DNA of 47,363 bases from Azospirillum sp. 51_20 (GTDB taxonomy: Bacteria > Pseudomonadota > Alphaproteobacteria > RF32 > CAG-239), in assembly GCA_001917175.1 (NCBI GenBank), contig MNTV01000036.1, forward strand, positions 1-47,363. The letters run 5' to 3'. The translations under genes and the position numbers were made by a program. The notes beneath the pieces are model-generated. The model was not told the origin of the DNA. It saw only the letters and a list, made by a program, of their open reading frames with translations, and did no database searches. The stretch's first letter is position 1, and the number at the start of each line of letters is the position of its first letter. This document shows, piece by piece, positions 32,740-42,416 of the stretch.

Positions 32740-33192
32740 ATGTTAAGAGAAGACATTCAAAACGCGATTAAAGAGGCGATGAAAAATCATGAAACCGAGC
32801 GTCTGAGCACGGTACGGATGATTTTGGCCGGGGTTAAGGAAAAAGACGTTGACGCCCGCGGCAAGGGAAAAGAATGTGCAGGCGATGCCGATCTCCTGTC
32901 GATGATGCAGACGATGATCAAACAGCGTCAGGAATCCGCCAAAATGTACCGTGACGGCGGCCGTGAAGAGCTGGCGGCGAAAGAGGAAGCGGAAATTTCC
33001 GTAATTCAGAGTTTTCTGCCCAAACAGATGAGCGAGTCCGAAGTCGAAGACGCCGTCCGCGCGGCGATTACCGAAACCGGCGCCGCCTCGATGAAGGACA
33101 TGGGAAAGGTGATGGGCGCCTTAAAGGAAAAATATGCCGGGCAGATGGATTTCGGCGCGGTTTCCGGCAAAATCAAGGCAATACTGGGTTAA
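32740..33192 (+). CDS. yqeY: GatB/YqeY domain protein
   Basis: This encodes 150 residues. The family resembles the C-terminal tRNA-binding tail domain of GatB, but its own role is unclear. LREDIQNAIKEAMKNHETERLSTVRMIL, the KQRQESAKMYRDGGREELAAKEEAEISVIQSFLP segment and the C-terminal MGKVMGALKEKYAGQMDFGAVSGKIKAIL are characteristic. The ATG at 32740 has AAGGAG in front; the upstream open frame is not coding. It lies 17 bases before dnaG, an order common in alphaproteobacteria. Confidence 0.93.
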   Translation: MLREDIQNAIKEAMKNHETERLSTVRMILAGVKEKDVDARGKGKECAGDADLLSMMQTMIKQRQESAKMYRDGGREELAAKEEAEISVIQSFLPKQMSESEVEDAVRAAITETGAASMKDMGKVMGALKEKYAGQMDFGAVSGKIKAILG

Positions 33193-33209
33193 GTTGAGCT
33201 AAAAAGCGA

Positions 33210-35057
33210 ATGGAAACCGACTTTCAGAAATTTCTTGACGAACTGCGCGCGCGGGTTTCGGTGGCCGAAGTTGTCGGCGCCAAAGTCAAACTGGTGCGCA
33301 AGGGCCGCGAATATATGGGACTTTGCCCGTTTCACAACGAGAAGACGCCGTCTTTTACGGTCAACGAGGCCAAAGGCTTTTACCATTGTTTCGGTTGCGG
33401 GGCGCACGGCGACATCATCAAGTTTGAGATGGAAGCCAACGGCCTGCCGTTTATGGATGCGGTGACCAAACTGGCCAACAAAGCCGGCCTCCGGGTGCCG
33501 CAGATTCACAAAGAAAGTCCGGAAGAGGTGCAGAAACGCAGTTCCTGGTATGAAATTACCGAACTGGCGGCTGCCTATTTTGAGAAAAACCTGCGCCTGA
33601 CCGCCGGGCGGGAGGCAATGGCCTATCTGGCGCGGCGCGGCTTTGACGAAAACATCATCAAAAAGTTCCGGCTCGGTTACGCGCCCGACAACAACGGACT
33701 CAAGGCCTGGCTGGCGTCAAAAAACGTGAGCGAAAGCGACATGATCGAGCTGGGACTGGCGGTGCTGTCGGAGAAAAACGGCAAGCTGTACGATTTTTTC
33801 CGCGACCGGGTGATCATTCCGATCATGGACAAACGGGGCCGGGTGATCGCTTTCGGCGGCCGGGTAATGGGCGATGGTCAGCCGAAGTATCTGAACTCTC
33901 CGGATACGCCGGTTTTTAACAAACGCCGGGTGTTGTACAATTTGAACTATGCCCGCGACAAGGCGTTTGAAAAAAGGCGGATCGTCGTCTGCGAAGGTTA
34001 CATGGACGTGATTGCCCAGGCCAAATACGGCTTTGACTATGCGGTAGCGCCGCTCGGCACCGCCCTGACGGAAGAACAGATTGCGGAAGCCTGGAAAATC
34101 TGTCCGGAGCCGACGCTGTGTTTTGACGGCGACAATGCCGGCATCCATGCCGCCATCCGTTCGATTGACCGGGCGCTGCCGATTTTGAAAGCCGGCTATT
34201 CGCTGAAATACGTTTTTCTGCCCGACGGCATGGATCCCGACGAATTTTTGAAAGCCAAAGGCGCCGACGAATATGAAAAGGCGCTGGAAAACACGGTGCC
34301 GCTTGCCGACCTCTTGTGGCGCAAGAACGTCGAGGCTGTTGTCGCCAACACGCCGGAACAAAAGGCTCTGTTTGAAAAAACGCTGCTGGAGGAAGTGGCG
34401 AAGATTGCCGACGAAAAAGTGCGCGGTTATTATCTGCAGGACATGAAAAACCGGATTTACGAGCGTTTTCGCCGGCCGGCGCGGGAAGAGCGGACGGAAA
34501 GAAACACCGATTACCGGCGAAGTGCCGACGGGAGCGGACGCAAGAAAAACGACAAAACGGCAAAGGCGGTTGCCCGGCCGCAGCCGGTGAGGATTACGCT
34601 GGACGAACTGGTCGGCAAGTTTATTGCCGCGGCGATGTTCTGTTATCCGTGCCTGATCGGGGAATATGAAGAAAAAGCCGGCATGTTTGAAATCAAGGAC
34701 AGCGGTCTGAAGCTGCTGCTGGAAAAAATGGCGGAAGTTTATCACCGGGACGAACCGGCGGACAGCGGCGCGTTGTATACGGCGCTGAAAGAAGAGGAAG
34801 CTTCCGGTTATGTCGACCGTCTGTGGGAAGTGAAGATGCTTCGTCAGCAAAATCCGGATCTGCGCAAGCTCCGGCATGACATTGACAACAAGATCCTCGA
34901 GATGCAGCTTCGCCAGCTGGAAAACGAGATTAAGGAATGCCTGCGGGAGATTGAAACCGCCGAGTCGTTCCCGAATGAGACTTACCGGCGCTACGAAATG
35001 CTGAAAAAAGAGCGGGAAACCCTTTTGGCCGAACAGCAGGCCGATCCTTCGCTTTAG
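33210..35057 (+). CDS. dnaG: DNA primase
   Basis: This encodes 615 residues. It makes RNA primers for DNA replication. The N-terminal zinc-binding domain has Cys39, His42, Cys60 and Cys63 in LCPFHNEKTPSF and YHCFGCGAHGD. The primase core includes RVIFPIMDKRGRVIAFGGRV-like sequence around 205-220, and the TOPRIM domain carries VVCEGYMDVIAQ (Glu near 262) and CFDGDNAGIHAA (near 305). The C-terminal part, beyond a basic linker near 430-455, would contact the DnaB helicase. The ribosome binding site is weak, and translation may be coupled with yqeY, 17 bases upstream. Confidence 0.97.
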   Translation: METDFQKFLDELRARVSVAEVVGAKVKLVRKGREYMGLCPFHNEKTPSFTVNEAKGFYHCFGCGAHGDIIKFEMEANGLPFMDAVTKLANKAGLRVPQIHKESPEEVQKRSSWYEITELAAAYFEKNLRLTAGREAMAYLARRGFDENIIKKFRLGYAPDNNGLKAWLASKNVSESDMIELGLAVLSEKNGKLYDFFRDRVIIPIMDKRGRVIAFGGRVMGDGQPKYLNSPDTPVFNKRRVLYNLNYARDKAFEKRRIVVCEGYMDVIAQAKYGFDYAVAPLGTALTEEQIAEAWKICPEPTLCFDGDNAGIHAAIRSIDRALPILKAGYSLKYVFLPDGMDPDEFLKAKGADEYEKALENTVPLADLLWRKNVEAVVANTPEQKALFEKTLLEEVAKIADEKVRGYYLQDMKNRIYERFRRPAREERTERNTDYRRSADGSGRKKNDKTAKAVARPQPVRITLDELVGKFIAAAMFCYPCLIGEYEEKAGMFEIKDSGLKLLLEKMAEVYHRDEPADSGALYTALKEEEASGYVDRLWEVKMLRQQNPDLRKLRHDIDNKILEMQLRQLENEIKECLREIETAESFPNETYRRYEMLKKERETLLAEQQADPSL

Positions 35058-35132
35058 GGCAGAAAACGGCCGGTATATTCACTTTGGTTGTATTGTCGTT
35101 TGCAAAAGGTTAATTATTTATAAACAGTACTG

Positions 35133-35161
35133 TTGACAAATTGACAATAAAACTCTAAAAA
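35133..35161 (+). promoter_or_regulatory. Likely promoter of rpoD
   Basis: TTGACA (35133-35138) and TAAAAA (35156-35161) are 17 bases apart in the 170-base gap between dnaG and rpoD. The -35 box is perfect and the -10 box is weak. Confidence 0.55.
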
Positions 35162-35227
35162 AGAGCCGCTAGCAACTTGTTTGCCGGATGCAACGTCCGG
35201 CTGAAAAATCGATTTTTGGGAAAAAAT

Positions 35228-37315
35228 ATGTCAGACACAGAAAATCAGGACTTTTATGAAGCAGGCGCAGCGGATGCCCCGCTGATTGACAGTTTGGGCA
35301 GCGCTATCAAACGGATTGTCGAAAAAGGCAAAACCCGCGGCTATATTACGGTGGAAGAGCTGAACAAGGCTTTGCCGTCGGAAAAAGAGTCTTCCGAACA
35401 GATCGAAGACATTATGTCCGAAATTTCCGATATGGGAATCAGCATCATCTCGGAATCGGAAGCGGACAATTTTGAACCGGAAGAAGAAGCCGAAGAAGAC
35501 GAAGACTATGAGGAGACCGGCAATTTCGACGAAAAGGAAATGGGGCGTTACGACGACCCCGTCCGTATGTATTTAAAAGAAATGGGGTCGGTCGAACTGC
35601 TCTCCCGTGAAGGGGAAATTGCGATCGCCAAGCGGATTGAGGCCGGCAAAACGGTTATGATCGACGGCTTGTGCGAAAGCCCGATGACGATTAAGGCCAT
35701 CGCCGGCTGGAAAGATGACCTTTTGTCGGGCAAAATGCAGTTGCGCGACGTGGTCGATCTGGAAATGATGTACGGCGATGATCCGGAAGCCCTCGTTTAC
35801 GAAGACGAGGAAAGCACGCCGGTCGACAGCCTGGAAAAAGTGGTAGCCGAGCTGGAAAAAAAGGAAAATCTCGACGATATTGACGAGGACCTGGAAGACG
35901 ACATGGACCTGGAAGACGCCGTTGACGACGAAGACGGCGCGGACGAAGACGAGGACGCTGCCGACATTGACGGCGAAAGCGACGTTGATCCTGCCGACGG
36001 CGGCGAGCATCTGGACGATGCCGGCGACGGCGTGGGCGGTCATTCTTCCGCTTCCGTCTCCGCCATGGAAGAGGCGTTGTGGGAACCGGTGCTGGAAATT
36101 CTTACCAAAATCTCCAGCTATTATGACGATTTGAAGAAAATCCAGAGCCAGCGGGTGGAGGCCATTCTGGCCGGCAAGAGCATCAAGCCGGCGGTTGAAA
36201 AGAAATATGTTCAGGTCAAGAAGGAACTGGTCGAACTGATGAGTTCCATTCACCTCAACGCGGTGCGGATCGAACAGCTGGTGGAACAGCTGAACGATCT
36301 TAACAAACGCCTGATGGGGCTGGAGGGAAAACTGCTGCGTTATGCTCTGGCATGCAAAATCAAGCGTGAAGATTTTTTGGAAGCTTATCAGAAGTCGGAG
36401 CTTGACCCCAACTGGGTAGAAAACGTTTCGCACAAAAAAGACAAACACTGGCAGGAATTTGTCACCAAGTACGGCACCGAAGTGCTGGAACTGCGCGACA
36501 GCGTTGCCCGCATGGCGCAGGAATGCGGACTGCCGATTACCGAATACCGCCGGATGGTCGATACCATCAAAAAGGGCGAACGGGAAGCCGAACGTGCCAA
36601 AAAGGAAATGATCGAGGCCAATCTGCGGCTGGTAATTTCGATTGCCAAAAAGTATACCAACCGCGGGCTGCAGTTCCTGGATCTGATTCAGGAAGGCAAC
36701 ATCGGTCTGATGAAGGCGGTTGACAAATTCGAATATCGCCGCGGCTATAAGTTTTCGACTTATGCCACTTGGTGGATCCGTCAGGCGATTACCCGTTCGA
36801 TTGCCGATCAGGCGCGGACGATCCGTATTCCGGTGCATATGATCGAAACCATCAACAAACTGGTGAGAACCTCAAGACAAATGCTTTCGGAAATGGGACG
36901 GGAACCGGTGCCGGAAGAACTGGCGGCGCGGCTTTCGATGCCGCTTGAGAAGGTGCGCAAGGTGATGAAGATTGCCAAAGAGCCGGTCAGCCTGGAATCG
37001 CCCGTCGGTGACGAAGAAGATTCCTCCCTCGGCGATTTTATCCCCGACGAGAGCGCTTTGCAGCCGCTTGATTCCGCGATCCATACCAACCTGAAAGAAA
37101 CCTGCACGCGGATTTTGTCTTCGCTGACGCCGCGCGAGGAACGCGTTCTGCGGATGCGTTTCGGCATCGGTATGAACACCGACCATACGTTGGAAGAGGT
37201 CGGCCAGCAGTTTAACGTCACCCGTGAACGCATTCGTCAGATCGAGGCGAAAGCTCTACGCAAGCTCAAACATCCGAGCCGTTCGCGCAAACTGCGTTCG
37301 TTTCTGGATCAATAA
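35228..37315 (+). CDS. rpoD: RNA polymerase primary sigma factor (sigma-70)
   Basis: This encodes 695 residues. It directs RNA polymerase to housekeeping promoters. Region 1.1 is at the N-terminus; DPVRMYLKEMGSVELLSREGEIAIAKRIE is region 1.2. A long non-conserved region follows, with a very acidic stretch at about residues 208-262. Region 2 (about 460-530) has LRLVISIAKKYTNRGLQFLDLIQEGNIGLMKAVDKFEYRRGYKFSTYATWWIRQAI, and region 4 near the end has LTPREERVLRMRFGIG and TRERIRQIEAKALRKLKHP. I chose the ATG at 35228; upstream in-frame starts lie in the leader. It follows dnaG, as in the classical macromolecular-synthesis operon but without rpsU. Confidence 0.97.
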   Translation: MSDTENQDFYEAGAADAPLIDSLGSAIKRIVEKGKTRGYITVEELNKALPSEKESSEQIEDIMSEISDMGISIISESEADNFEPEEEAEEDEDYEETGNFDEKEMGRYDDPVRMYLKEMGSVELLSREGEIAIAKRIEAGKTVMIDGLCESPMTIKAIAGWKDDLLSGKMQLRDVVDLEMMYGDDPEALVYEDEESTPVDSLEKVVAELEKKENLDDIDEDLEDDMDLEDAVDDEDGADEDEDAADIDGESDVDPADGGEHLDDAGDGVGGHSSASVSAMEEALWEPVLEILTKISSYYDDLKKIQSQRVEAILAGKSIKPAVEKKYVQVKKELVELMSSIHLNAVRIEQLVEQLNDLNKRLMGLEGKLLRYALACKIKREDFLEAYQKSELDPNWVENVSHKKDKHWQEFVTKYGTEVLELRDSVARMAQECGLPITEYRRMVDTIKKGEREAERAKKEMIEANLRLVISIAKKYTNRGLQFLDLIQEGNIGLMKAVDKFEYRRGYKFSTYATWWIRQAITRSIADQARTIRIPVHMIETINKLVRTSRQMLSEMGREPVPEELAARLSMPLEKVRKVMKIAKEPVSLESPVGDEEDSSLGDFIPDESALQPLDSAIHTNLKETCTRILSSLTPREERVLRMRFGIGMNTDHTLEEVGQQFNVTRERIRQIEAKALRKLKHPSRSRKLRSFLDQ

Positions 37316-37443
37316 ACTTCTGCCGACCGACGCAAGCAGTATATTAACTGTTCCGAACTGTATTTGTCCGGCCAACGGGCTGTGCAAGCCCGACGGCCGG
37401 GCAGAAGGTCTGCATCCGCCTGCTTGCGCAGACGTGAGCCGTA

Positions 37444-37478
37444 AAAGCAAAGCCCCGGTTTTTCCGGGGTTTTGCTTT
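37444..37478 (+). terminator. Intrinsic terminator after rpoD
   Basis: A long stem, AAGCAAAGCCCCGG with CCGGGGTTTTGCTT, around a T5 loop lies 130 bases after the rpoD stop. It is A- and T-flanked and can work both ways. Confidence 0.8.
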
Positions 37479-38280
37479 ATTGCGTTTCTAACAGCAACCC
37501 CTCGTTTTTCTCGGGGCAGAATGCTTTAGTGCCGAAACAACACCGTTCTGCGTCTTTGATCATGGTCAAGTCGCAGGCTTTGCCGCTGTTTTGGAAAAAC
37601 AGAATTGCCGGAAAAGTTCTGCGCCGGATGTAAATTGCATGGCTTGCGGCTTTGTCTGCAGGCTTTCTCCGTCTGATGCAAAAGAGTGAACATTGCTTTC
37701 AGGGAGCAAAACCGCGCGAGACTGCCGGCCGGGCCGGAGTTTTTTCTGCGGCGGAAAAGGGACGGAAGACGGGGCGGAAAGACGGAAACGCGAGCCGACA
37801 AAAGTGGAAAAAAGAAAAACGGAAAGGTGAAGCATTAACGGCGCAGGAAAGGGCAAAGCGAGGGAAAAAAGGAAATGTTGCGAAGAAGAGAGGCAAACGC
37901 GGCAAAGAACGGCGAAGAAGTCGTTGCGGCAAGGCAGAAAATGCCGGCAAAGGAAGAAGAAGGCGGCAGAAAGAGTATGGACGGAAAGGTTCGTATAAAA
38001 TGACGATATTGTTGTAACGTGAGGAATAAGAAGCGTAAACGGAAAGCAGGAAAGAGGAATGTTGTGTTCCCCAAACAGGTTTGCAAATCAACAAACCGTA
38101 TGGAGTTATTGCCGGTTCAGACCAATGCCGCAATTCGGCAATTATATCCGTCAGCCGTTAAACAAATCTTACGACGAAACAAGGCGGAAGGGAAACGCCG
38201 GCAGAAAAGTCTTGTTTCCCGGCCGTGTCGGCGCTATTATCAAAAAAATCGGAGACTTTTTCAAAGGAGACTATCTGCAA
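37479..38280. other. Gene-poor, purine-rich stretch
   Basis: About 800 bases have no gene I can support. From about 37735 to 38060 the plus strand is overwhelmingly A and G. The open frame 37652-38017 there encodes a Lys/Arg/Gly-rich peptide with little else and no clear ribosome binding site, so it is probably a by-product of base composition. A short CCCC...GGGG hairpin lies at 37497-37516. The leader of the next gene may begin near 38200. Confidence 0.4.
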
Positions 38281-38724
38281 ATGACATGCAATTATTCGGA
38301 TGAAGACAAACGGCAAATGCTGATCACGGCCAAGTCCAGAAACAAATCGAGGTTGCGGGAACTGATTGATTTCTGCCGTCTTTCCGGTTTTCGGAAACTG
38401 GGGATTGCAACCTGTGCCGGCGTACTTGTCTACGGCGCCCGGCTGGCCCGATTGCTGGAAGAGGCCGGTTTTGAGGTTTTTATCATCAACTGCAAGGAAA
38501 GCGGGCTGAAGGCTTCCGAGCTCAACGAGGAGTTGCACGGGCCGAGCTGCGATCCGTTGTCGCAGGCGGAATATTTAAACGGCAAAGGCACCGAGCTGAA
38601 CATTATCGTCGGCCTTTGTCTCGGTCACGGACTGTTGTTTGAAAAGCATTCGGCGGCGCCGGTGACGACTTTTCTGGTCAAAGACTTTGCCACCGGACAT
38701 AAAACGGCGGAAAGTCTGGTGTGA
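38281..38724 (+). CDS. DUF1847-family putative metal-binding protein
   Basis: This encodes 147 residues from the ATG at 38281, which follows AAGGAG at a slightly long spacing; the frame is open further upstream to 38059, so the start is uncertain. The segment SCDPLSQAEYLNGKGTELNIIVGLCLGHGLLFEKHSAAPVTTFLVKDFATGH is typical of DUF1847, proteins annotated as metal-binding because of conserved cysteines. Cysteines occur in DFC, ATCAG, NCKESG, PSCDP and GLCLGH. The N-terminal cysteine cluster of longer members seems reduced here. Function is unknown. Confidence 0.78.
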   Translation: MTCNYSDEDKRQMLITAKSRNKSRLRELIDFCRLSGFRKLGIATCAGVLVYGARLARLLEEAGFEVFIINCKESGLKASELNEELHGPSCDPLSQAEYLNGKGTELNIIVGLCLGHGLLFEKHSAAPVTTFLVKDFATGHKTAESLV

Positions 38725-38753
38725 GGGCTGAGGCTGCCGGAGAACGGCGGCGG

Positions 38754-39728
38754 TTATTTTCCGGCTTCTTTCTTTTTGCCCGGCAGATGTTTGATTTTTT
38801 CGTCAACGATGTAAAGCGGCCGGCGTTTCACTTCAACGAAAATTTTGGCGATATATTCGCCGATGACGCCCAGGGAAAGAAGCTGCACGCCGCTGAAGCA
38901 TGTAATGAGGGTGATGGTTGACGACCAGCCGGCAACGGTTCCGCGGGCGTTCCAGGTAAACAGGATGCGGATGATGAAAGCGGCGCCGAGCAGCGAAATG
39001 AGAAAGCCGAGCAGGGTAACCAGCCGGAGCGGTACGATTGAAAAGCTGGAAACGCCGTTCCAGGCAAAGGCCAGCATTTTTTTCAGCGGATATTTGGTGG
39101 TGCCGGCGGTGCGGGGCGTGCGGCTGTAATACACGCTGTCCGACTTGAAACCGACCAGCGGCACCACCGCGCGCAGAAACAAATTGCGTTCGGGAAAACG
39201 TTTCAGCTGTTCGACGGCCCGCCGGGTCATCATTCTGAAATCCGCGTGATTGTAAACGATTTTGACTCCGAGCATCAGCAGCAGCCGGTAAAAGGCCTGG
39301 GCGCTTACCCGTTTGAACCAAGTGTCGGAAGAGCGTTCCCTGCGGACGCCGTAAACGATGTCGGCGCCGGCTTTGATTTTTTGGAGCATTTCAACGATGC
39401 AGTCGGGATCGTCCTGCAAATCGGCATCGATGGTGACGTAGATGTCGGCTTCGTTATCAAACATGCCTGCCAGGATGGCGCTCTGGTGACCGAAGTTGCG
39501 TGACAGCCGCAGGGCCTCGAAGAAGGGAGTTTTGCCGACGCCCTTTTTTAATATCTGCCATGTATTGTCGGCGCTGCCGTCGTCGACGAACATAACCCTG
39601 CTGTTTTTGTCGATCAGCTTTTCTCCGAGCATTTTGTTCATCAGCGTTTCCATGCGCTTAAGCGTCGAGGGCAGCGCTTCTTCTTCGTTGTAGCAGGGAA
39701 TGACAATCAGCAGTTTTTTTCCGGACAT
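38754..39728 (-). CDS. GtrB/ArnC-like polyprenyl-phosphate glycosyltransferase
   Basis: This encodes 324 codons including the stop. The N-terminal GT2 domain has LLIVIPCYNEEEALP, VDDGSADNTW and TIDADLQDDP, the signature of DPM1-type enzymes that load a sugar on polyprenyl phosphate. NADFRMM-like sequence (YNHADFRMMTRRAV) and RAVVPLVGFKSDSVYYSRTPRTAGTTKYPLKKM follow. Two C-terminal membrane spans near residues 230-255 and 265-290 anchor it. The ATG at 39728 has an AAGGAGG ribosome binding site. With the GtrA-like flippase and the polytopic paralogs it suggests a gtr-type glycan-modification system. Confidence 0.93.
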   Translation of the reverse strand: MSGKKLLIVIPCYNEEEALPSTLKRMETLMNKMLGEKLIDKNSRVMFVDDGSADNTWQILKKGVGKTPFFEALRLSRNFGHQSAILAGMFDNEADIYVTIDADLQDDPDCIVEMLQKIKAGADIVYGVRRERSSDTWFKRVSAQAFYRLLLMLGVKIVYNHADFRMMTRRAVEQLKRFPERNLFLRAVVPLVGFKSDSVYYSRTPRTAGTTKYPLKKMLAFAWNGVSSFSIVPLRLVTLLGFLISLLGAAFIIRILFTWNARGTVAGWSSTITLITCFSGVQLLSLGVIGEYIAKIFVEVKRRPLYIVDEKIKHLPGKKKEAGK

Positions 39729-39972
39729 CGTTTTCCTCCTTGGTGTGTACAGCTTCCGTTTTTTGTTAGACAACATTTCAAAGCTATGTTAAATAATAAA
39801 CGATTTGGAATAATCTGCAATAATTAAGTTTAATCCCTTTCCGGCGGCAGACCATGGCAAAAGTTTCGGATATGCGGAACGTTTTCTTTTTCGTTGGCAG
39901 GGAACCCGAAAAAATGAAGCGGAATTTTCAGACGGTATTTTGTTATGAACATCCATCAGCGGGAGATGAAAA

Positions 39973-40776
39973 ATGGTTAAAGTTTCGGTCCTGATTCCTT
40001 TTTACAATTCGGAAGCTTTTCTCAAACCCTGCATCGACAGCGTGTTGCGGCAGACTTTTACCGATTTTGAGTTGATTTTGCTCAACGACGGTTCGACCGA
40101 CGGTTCGGAACGGATCGTGAAAGAATATGACGATCCGCGGATCAGATATTATTCCAACGGCAAAAACCTAGGCATTCCCGTCAGTCACAACAAGCTGATG
40201 GACTATGCGCGGGGCGAGTATCTGGCACTGGTCGACAGTGACAACCTGTGTTGTCCGGACCGCCTGGAAAAGCAGGTGAAATATCTGGACGAACATCCGG
40301 ACGTGACCATTGTCGGCAGTTGGGGAAAGCTGTTCAACCATATGCCGGCAAAGTCGCTTTTCGCCAAAGTCAAAAAGTTTGTCATCAACATGGGCTGGGT
40401 CTGGTGCCAGCCGGAGGTCGTGACGATGGAAGAAACGCTCCGCGGCAACACCTGCATGCATTCTTCAATGATGATCAGACACCGGGATTTTCAGGCCAAA
40501 AACATTCGTTATGACCCCGGTTTTGCGGTGGCGGAAGATTATGACCTGCTCCGGCAGACGCTGGCCGGCGGCCTGAAGATTCGCAACATCGGGGAAGTGT
40601 TGTTTTTGTACCAGCTGCACAGCGACAACATTTCGATCACCAAGAAGCAAATGATGAGAGAAGCCGATGCCAGGGTTAAGCAGGACATCCGCAAGTTTCT
40701 CAAAATCGAAAAATATCGTCCTTATCCCTATTGGCTGGTTATTTTGCGCAAGCTCAGGCTGGAAATGTTTTTATGA
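39973..40776 (+). CDS. Family 2 glycosyltransferase
   Basis: This encodes 267 residues. VSVLIPFYNSEAFLKPCIDSVLRQTF, NDGSTDGSERIV, NLGIPVSHNKLMDYARGEYLALVDSDN (metal-binding DSD) and a later AEDYDLLRQTL mark a soluble GT-A enzyme. No membrane span is seen. A GGGAG ribosome binding site precedes the ATG. The stop overlaps the start of the following membrane protein (ATGA), so both are made together, which suggests that they act on the same glycan. Confidence 0.93.
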   Translation: MVKVSVLIPFYNSEAFLKPCIDSVLRQTFTDFELILLNDGSTDGSERIVKEYDDPRIRYYSNGKNLGIPVSHNKLMDYARGEYLALVDSDNLCCPDRLEKQVKYLDEHPDVTIVGSWGKLFNHMPAKSLFAKVKKFVINMGWVWCQPEVVTMEETLRGNTCMHSSMMIRHRDFQAKNIRYDPGFAVAEDYDLLRQTLAGGLKIRNIGEVLFLYQLHSDNISITKKQMMREADARVKQDIRKFLKIEKYRPYPYWLVILRKLRLEMFL

Positions 40777-42416
40777 TTGAGATTCCGTGGTTAAGAAGCG
40801 ATGTTGCCGCCAATATCCGGAACAATTTCGCCTTTTATTTCGGTTATGAGCGCTTTGGCCTTTATGCCGCATGCGTTGCCGCGGTCATTGTCCTGAACTG
40901 TATGGCGGTAAAGTTTTTCTTTGCCGGAGAATATCGTTTTTCCGCCGGAGACCGGCGTTTTTTCTTTAACCGGAAGGACAAATCCGAGCTGGCGGGTGCG
41001 GCGGCGCTGGCTTTTTCGTTTCTGTTGTATGCGCTCAATCTGTTTTCGCTTGAGCTTTCGGTGTTCGGCAATTATGATCAGATGGTGGTCAACAACATTC
41101 TCGACATGCGGCGCGGGTTGCAGCCGGTTTTTACTTCCATGCGCTTTAATCCGGCAGCAGGAATCGATCACAACATTATTTACGGCATTACGCATCATTA
41201 TGCGCTGATCGGCGGCTGGGTTTTGCTTAAGCAGGCGCTTTGCCTGTGGCTGCTTTACAGGTTTTTTGTCTTTGTTTCGGCGGCAAGGCGCCTGTTTATG
41301 CTGGCTGCGGTTAATTTTCTGCCGGCGGTGTTCTGGGTCAACGGCATCGTTTATTCCGAGCAGAACACCTTGATTTTTGTTTTGCTCAGCCTGACGGCGC
41401 TGCAAAAATACGACGGCCGGCACGGTTTGCGGCAATTGCTGTGGTTTGCCCTGTGGGCCAACCTGGCGATTTATACCAAGGAAACCAACATTTTTGTTTA
41501 CTTCGGTATATTGCTTTATCTGGTGCTGGCAAAAGTTTGGGCGGGAAAAATCACCCTTCGTTCCTTTCTCTCGCCTTTTAAAACCGTAGCAGGCATGCCG
41601 GCGGAATATATTTTGTTTTGGAGCATGCTGCTGTTTTCCGCAGGTTATTTGCTGCTAAGCAACCTTTTGACCGACGGTGCCTATGTCAGACATCATCATC
41701 AGGAACTGCCGACGCTGCTGGCGATCAATGCGGCGGAGCTGTGTCTGGCCGCCGCGGCGCTTGCCGTGTTTGTCCGCAATGTACTGCGCCGCGGATTTGA
41801 AGAAACCGGCGCCGTGGCGGAAGGGGTGCTGAGCGGCTGCCTGATTATCGTTTACTATGTCGTTTTTCATTTGCAGATCGCCTGTTTCCCCGACCGCTAC
41901 AAAACCTGGTACATGTATCTGCCTTCGGTGTTTTGTACGGCTTATCTGTTTGTCAACGTAAAGGACCGGCGGCTGCTGGCGGCGTTTTTTGTGCCGCTGA
42001 TGCTCTGGTCGGCGTGGCAGAACGGCAGAATCCGGAGCCGGGAAGAAGGAACGGACCGCCGGGAACTGGCCGAATTTGTGGCGTCCGTCGCCGATCGGCC
42101 GGCAGTTTTTTTCGTTTCTGGAAAAGACAGCGACGACCTGTGGAAACTGGAGTGTTTTGACAGTGCCTTGAAATATGCCGTCGGCGGAAACGACATCCGT
42201 TTTAAAACCGATATGGAAATTCCGTCTGCCAAACGGCAGATTCTTACCGGCGAAAATTATTATGGGATACGGAGGGAAGCGCCCGCGGAAGGCGACTATG
42301 CCGTCATCCGCCGGAATGAGGAAAAACGACCGGAAAACTGCGGCGAAACGGTTTGGCAAAACCGCGTTTATGAGGTATGCAGAATAAAAAGCAAGGAACG
42401 GGAAGATAAGAAATGA
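40773..42416 (+). CDS. Polytopic membrane protein, putative GT-C-type glycosyltransferase (paralog A)
   Basis: This encodes 547 residues. About 10 hydrophobic segments fill residues 20-440, followed by a soluble C-terminal domain of about 110 residues. Shared with the downstream paralog are the YRFFxFxxxxRRLFxLAxxNFLPAVF segment, the NLAxYTKET motif, and the SFLSPFKTVAxMPAEYxLFW segment. The size and topology, an early loop with Asp residues and a large periplasmic end, fit GT-C enzymes that use polyprenyl-linked sugars, but no family is certain. The start overlaps the preceding GT2 stop. Taken with gtrA- and gtrB-like neighbours, it may be the specific transferase of a gtr-type system. Confidence 0.78.
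   Translation: MIEIPWLRSDVAANIRNNFAFYFGYERFGLYAACVAAVIVLNCMAVKFFFAGEYRFSAGDRRFFFNRKDKSELAGAAALAFSFLLYALNLFSLELSVFGNYDQMVVNNILDMRRGLQPVFTSMRFNPAAGIDHNIIYGITHHYALIGGWVLLKQALCLWLLYRFFVFVSAARRLFMLAAVNFLPAVFWVNGIVYSEQNTLIFVLLSLTALQKYDGRHGLRQLLWFALWANLAIYTKETNIFVYFGILLYLVLAKVWAGKITLRSFLSPFKTVAGMPAEYILFWSMLLFSAGYLLLSNLLTDGAYVRHHHQELPTLLAINAAELCLAAAALAVFVRNVLRRGFEETGAVAEGVLSGCLIIVYYVVFHLQIACFPDRYKTWYMYLPSVFCTAYLFVNVKDRRLLAAFFVPLMLWSAWQNGRIRSREEGTDRRELAEFVASVADRPAVFFVSGKDSDDLWKLECFDSALKYAVGGNDIRFKTDMEIPSAKRQILTGENYYGIRREAPAEGDYAVIRRNEEKRPENCGETVWQNRVYEVCRIKSKEREDKK

Noticed and set aside
37652..38017. Lys/Arg-rich open frame of 121 codons as a possible DNA-binding protein
   Set aside because: Its make-up follows directly from the purine bias of the strand, and no clear ribosome binding site was found; kept only as a composition finding.
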